Assembly (NCBI GenBank): GCA_002316295.1
Contig: DCDF01000074.1
Span: 1 to 16,907 of the forward strand
Reading direction: 5' to 3'
DNA: 16,907 nt
Source of the DNA: Syntrophaceae bacterium UBA1062
GTDB lineage: Bacteria; Desulfobacterota; Desulfomonilia; UBA1062
Part shown: in pieces, positions 14,603 to 16,907 of the stretch
Layout: each line of letters opens with the position of its first letter
Numbering within the stretch: position 1 is the stretch's first letter
Position numbers and translations under genes: made by a program
The notes under the pieces: model-generated
The model's input: only the letters and a program-made list of their open reading frames with translations
Databases searched by the model: none
What the model was told of the DNA's origin: nothing

Positions 14603-16369
14603 ATGGCATTGACACCGGACATCATCGCGAACCTGCCCCGCTCGACCGGCGTATACCTCATGAGGAACACGGCGGGAGAAATTCTCTACATCGGCAAGGC
14701 CAAAGACCTGAGAAACCGGGTGCATGCGTACCTCGGCCAGGATACCAGGCCGAACGTCCCCTTTATCGCGGAACAGACCGTCAAGGTGGACTTCATCATC
14801 ACCGGCAACGAAAAAGAGGCCCTCTTCCTGGAAAACCAGCTGATCAAGACTCACAGGCCGCGCTTCAATATCGACCTCAAGGACGGCAAGACGTATGTGC
14901 GATTCAGAATCAGCACCAGGGAGCAGTGGCCGAGAATATCCATAACCCGCAAGGTCCTCAATGACGGGGCGCGCTATTTCGGCCCCTACTCCTCGGCCCT
15001 GGCCACCCGCCAGACACTGAGCGCGATCGGCAGGATCTTTCCCTTGAGAAGATGCAAGGACACGGTCTTCAAAAACCGCATGAGGCCGTGCATGTACTTT
15101 CAGATCGGGCTGTGCAGCGGCCCATGCGCAAACAGGATATCGAAGGAGCTCTACGACCAGATCGTCGACGATCTCATCACATTTCTCGAAGGCAAGAACC
15201 AGTTCCTGGAGAAGAGGCTCATCGAGCGCATGAAGAAGGCCTCGGCCCGCCAGAACTACGAGAAGGCGGCGCGGATACGCGACCAGATCTCAGCGATCAG
15301 GGACACCCTGATCCCTCAGGTCGTGGTCGGAAACACCCGGACGGACACGGATATTTTCGCGGCCTACCGCCACCAGGACCAGGTGCAGATCGCCGTGCTG
15401 CATGTCGTGGCCGGCATGCTGACCGACAGCCACTCCTTTACGGTGAAAAACACAGAGGAAGACGAGTTCATGACGAACTGCATCCTGCAGTTCTATCTCA
15501 AGGGCAACGACGTGCCGAAGGTCATCTACTCTGACACTGTGCCGGAAGGCGTCGAACACCTCCAGGAGATCCTGTCGGACATGAAAGGATCAAGGGTCTC
15601 TATCCGCAAGGCCGTTCGGGGCAAGCCCAGGCAGTGGATGGGCATGGCCAGGGAAAACGCACGCTCTCACGGGAGGAAGGCCGAGACATCGGTGCTGGAC
15701 GATATCGCCCGCCATTTCCATCTCTCGTCCATTCCCTACCGCATGGAATGCTTCGATATCTCCTCGTTTCAGGGGAGCCACCCCGTGGCCTCGCGGGCGG
15801 TCTTCGTGGGCGGCGAGGCGGACAAGTCCCTTTACCGCCACTACCGCATCCGCGGCATCGAAGGGCAGGACGACTACGCCATGATGGAGCAGGTGCTCGC
15901 CAGGAGGCTTTCCGGCGACGAATCGCGGCCCGACCTCCTGGTGATCGACGGCGGCAAGGGGCAACTCAACGCCTGCTCCAAGGTGCTCGAATCGCTCGGC
16001 ATGACCCACATCCCCGTGGTGGCCATGGCGAAGCCCAGGGGCGCACAGAAGGACAGGTTTTTCCTTCCCGGCAGGAAAGATGCCGTGATACTGCCGCCGA
16101 GGAGCCAGGCCCTGAAGATGATGCAGCGGATCAGAGACGAGGCGCACCGCTTTGCAGTGAGTTATCACAAGCATCTGAGATCGAGATCGGTCACGAACTT
16201 TCTGGAGAGCATCCCCGGGATCGGGCCAAAAAAGGCGCGCTCGATCCTCATGCACACAGCTCATATCCCTGAGCCCGCGAAGCTGCAACCGGAGGACCTC
16301 CAGGGATGCCCGTCCCTTACCAGGAAGGACATCGACAAGGTTCTCGCCTTCTTCAGGGAAATGAACTGA
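14603..16369 (+). CDS. uvrC: Excinuclease ABC subunit C
   Basis: A 588-residue UvrC, which makes both incisions around DNA lesions during UvrABC nucleotide excision repair. The GIY-YIG nuclease is at 12-95, with Tyr18, Tyr29 (ILYIGKAK), Arg39 and the metal-binding Glu77. Four cysteines at 151, 163, 171 and 175 fit the Fe-S cluster site known in UvrC. The UVR motif for UvrB contact is about 205-240 (ARQNYEKAARIRDQISAIRD). The RNase H-like second nuclease follows (FDISSFQGSHPV, LLVIDGGKGQL, RDEAHRFA), and a C-terminal helix-hairpin-helix has SIPGIGPKKA. The start matches the family, but the ribosome site is weak (GGA eight bases upstream). It is divergent from pth. Confidence 0.98.
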   Translation: MALTPDIIANLPRSTGVYLMRNTAGEILYIGKAKDLRNRVHAYLGQDTRPNVPFIAEQTVKVDFIITGNEKEALFLENQLIKTHRPRFNIDLKDGKTYVRFRISTREQWPRISITRKVLNDGARYFGPYSSALATRQTLSAIGRIFPLRRCKDTVFKNRMRPCMYFQIGLCSGPCANRISKELYDQIVDDLITFLEGKNQFLEKRLIERMKKASARQNYEKAARIRDQISAIRDTLIPQVVVGNTRTDTDIFAAYRHQDQVQIAVLHVVAGMLTDSHSFTVKNTEEDEFMTNCILQFYLKGNDVPKVIYSDTVPEGVEHLQEILSDMKGSRVSIRKAVRGKPRQWMGMARENARSHGRKAETSVLDDIARHFHLSSIPYRMECFDISSFQGSHPVASRAVFVGGEADKSLYRHYRIRGIEGQDDYAMMEQVLARRLSGDESRPDLLVIDGGKGQLNACSKVLESLGMTHIPVVAMAKPRGAQKDRFFLPGRKDAVILPPRSQALKMMQRIRDEAHRFAVSYHKHLRSRSVTNFLESIPGIGPKKARSILMHTAHIPEPAKLQPEDLQGCPSLTRKDIDKVLAFFREMN

Positions 16370-16373
16370 GCCC

Positions 16374-16392
16374 GCGCTCTAAAAAAGGGCGC
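16374..16392 (+). terminator. Weak terminator-like hairpin after uvrC
   Basis: GCGCTCT-AAAAA-AGGGCGC, a 7-bp stem with one G-T pair, begins 5 bases after the uvrC stop. A second hairpin, CCGG-AAAAA-CCGG, lies near 16407-16420. Neither is followed by a run of T, so termination strength is doubtful. Confidence 0.3.
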
Positions 16393-16487
16393 CCCTGTTC
16401 CTCCCGGCCGGAAAAACCGGAGCCCCATTTCTCGACATCGCCTGTTTCCCTGCAGAACCACTCCTGAGAAGGTCTGCAAGAATCGTC

Positions 16488-16516
16488 TTCCCATGGCCGG
16501 GGCCTTGGTCTATAAT
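16488..16516 (+). promoter_or_regulatory. Candidate promoter of the acyltransferase gene, placed for a near-leaderless transcript
   Basis: TTCCCA (16488-16493), a 17-base spacer and a perfect TATAAT (16511-16516). The start codon at 16525 is only eight bases past the -10 box, so transcription would begin at or within a couple of bases of the ATG. Confidence 0.45.
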
Positions 16517-16524
16517 TCTCATCC

Positions 16525-16907
16525 ATGGGCAAGAGAAAAAAAGGGAATTCATATTTGCTTCAAGGCGAATACGGCTTTCTCCTGCAGCCGGTCCTGCGGA
16601 GGCTGTTCAGCCAGATAACGATCCCTGATCTATACAGAAAGTCTGTTTCGGGCCTTGCGGAAAAAGGGCATATCGTCTTCGTGCACAGCATCACCAGCAC
16701 TATCGACGGCATGCTGATGAACTACCGCTTCTCCAGAGAGGGTCTCCCCTCGCCGAAGATCGTCTTCGGCAAGAAGTTCATTTTCCTGCAGCCGCTTCGC
16801 GGACTTATGACTCTTCTGGCATCTCCGTTCGCCTCACTGTCTTCGCCCTTTGAGAACGAGTTCTACAAGGAGTTTCTCCTCGATGAGGGCAACGCCTCTG
16901 TGATCTC
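16525..16907 (+). CDS. PlsB-like glycerol-3-phosphate acyltransferase (partial, 3' end off window)
   Basis: The first 127 residues of a gene that continues past the right edge. The segment KGHIVFVHSITSTIDGMLMN followed by YRFSREGLPSPKIVFG, and then FLQPLRGLMTLLASPFA, resembles the N-terminal part of long glycerol-3-phosphate acyltransferases found in deltaproteobacteria. These make lysophosphatidate for membrane lipids. The catalytic HX4D block would lie beyond the window, so the assignment cannot be confirmed here. The ATG at 16525 has no Shine-Dalgarno. A TTG at 16555 with AAGGGA upstream is an alternative start. The base composition matches the neighbours. Confidence 0.55.
   Translation, partial: MGKRKKGNSYLLQGEYGFLLQPVLRRLFSQITIPDLYRKSVSGLAEKGHIVFVHSITSTIDGMLMNYRFSREGLPSPKIVFGKKFIFLQPLRGLMTLLASPFASLSSPFENEFYKEFLLDEGNASVI

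Overview
The window looks like the chromosome of an anaerobic, probably syntrophic or sulfate-reducing member of the Desulfobacterota (old Deltaproteobacteria). The grounds are a deltaproteobacterial-type NikR box, a bacterial V/A-type ATPase, a membrane pyrophosphatase, a NikK/NikM nickel transporter, fairly high GC, and an acyltransferase of a type I associate with that group. This is judged from sequence patterns only, without any database search.

Layout, left to right. Positions 1-1088 (minus strand) hold the start of a nickel/cobalt ECF transporter operon: a DUF4198 (NikK-like) secreted protein, then CbiM/NikM, which is cut by the window edge. Upstream is a near-ideal NikR operator (1159-1185), then a cluster of direct and inverted repeats (1200-1388). 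Positions 1417-10507 (minus) hold a tightly packed V/A-type ATPase operon. In the direction of transcription the order is I-K-E-C-F-A-B-D-DUF61-H, with most genes overlapping by a few bases. A small RsbRD_N-like sensor protein (10646-11110) precedes it. Positions 11111-11779 are a 669-base non-coding stretch with a candidate promoter and two strong stem-loops. Positions 11780-14364 (minus) hold peptidyl-tRNA hydrolase followed by a membrane pyrophosphatase, behind a good sigma-70-type promoter. On the plus strand, uvrC (14603-16369) is divergent from pth. The start of a PlsB-like glycerol-3-phosphate acyltransferase (16525 on) runs off the right edge.

Functional theme: two primary ion pumps lie side by side, an ATP-driven rotary pump/synthase and a PPi-driven pump. 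The K (c-ring) subunit carries the full set of Na+ ligands known from Enterococcus hirae NtpK. The pyrophosphatase has the K+-dependent GNTTAA signature and its TM6 glutamate in the Na+-PPase position. Together they suggest a sodium-based energy module. The least expected gene is a DUF61/UPF0216 protein, a family I know essentially from archaea, embedded between atpD and atpH with overlapping reading frames.
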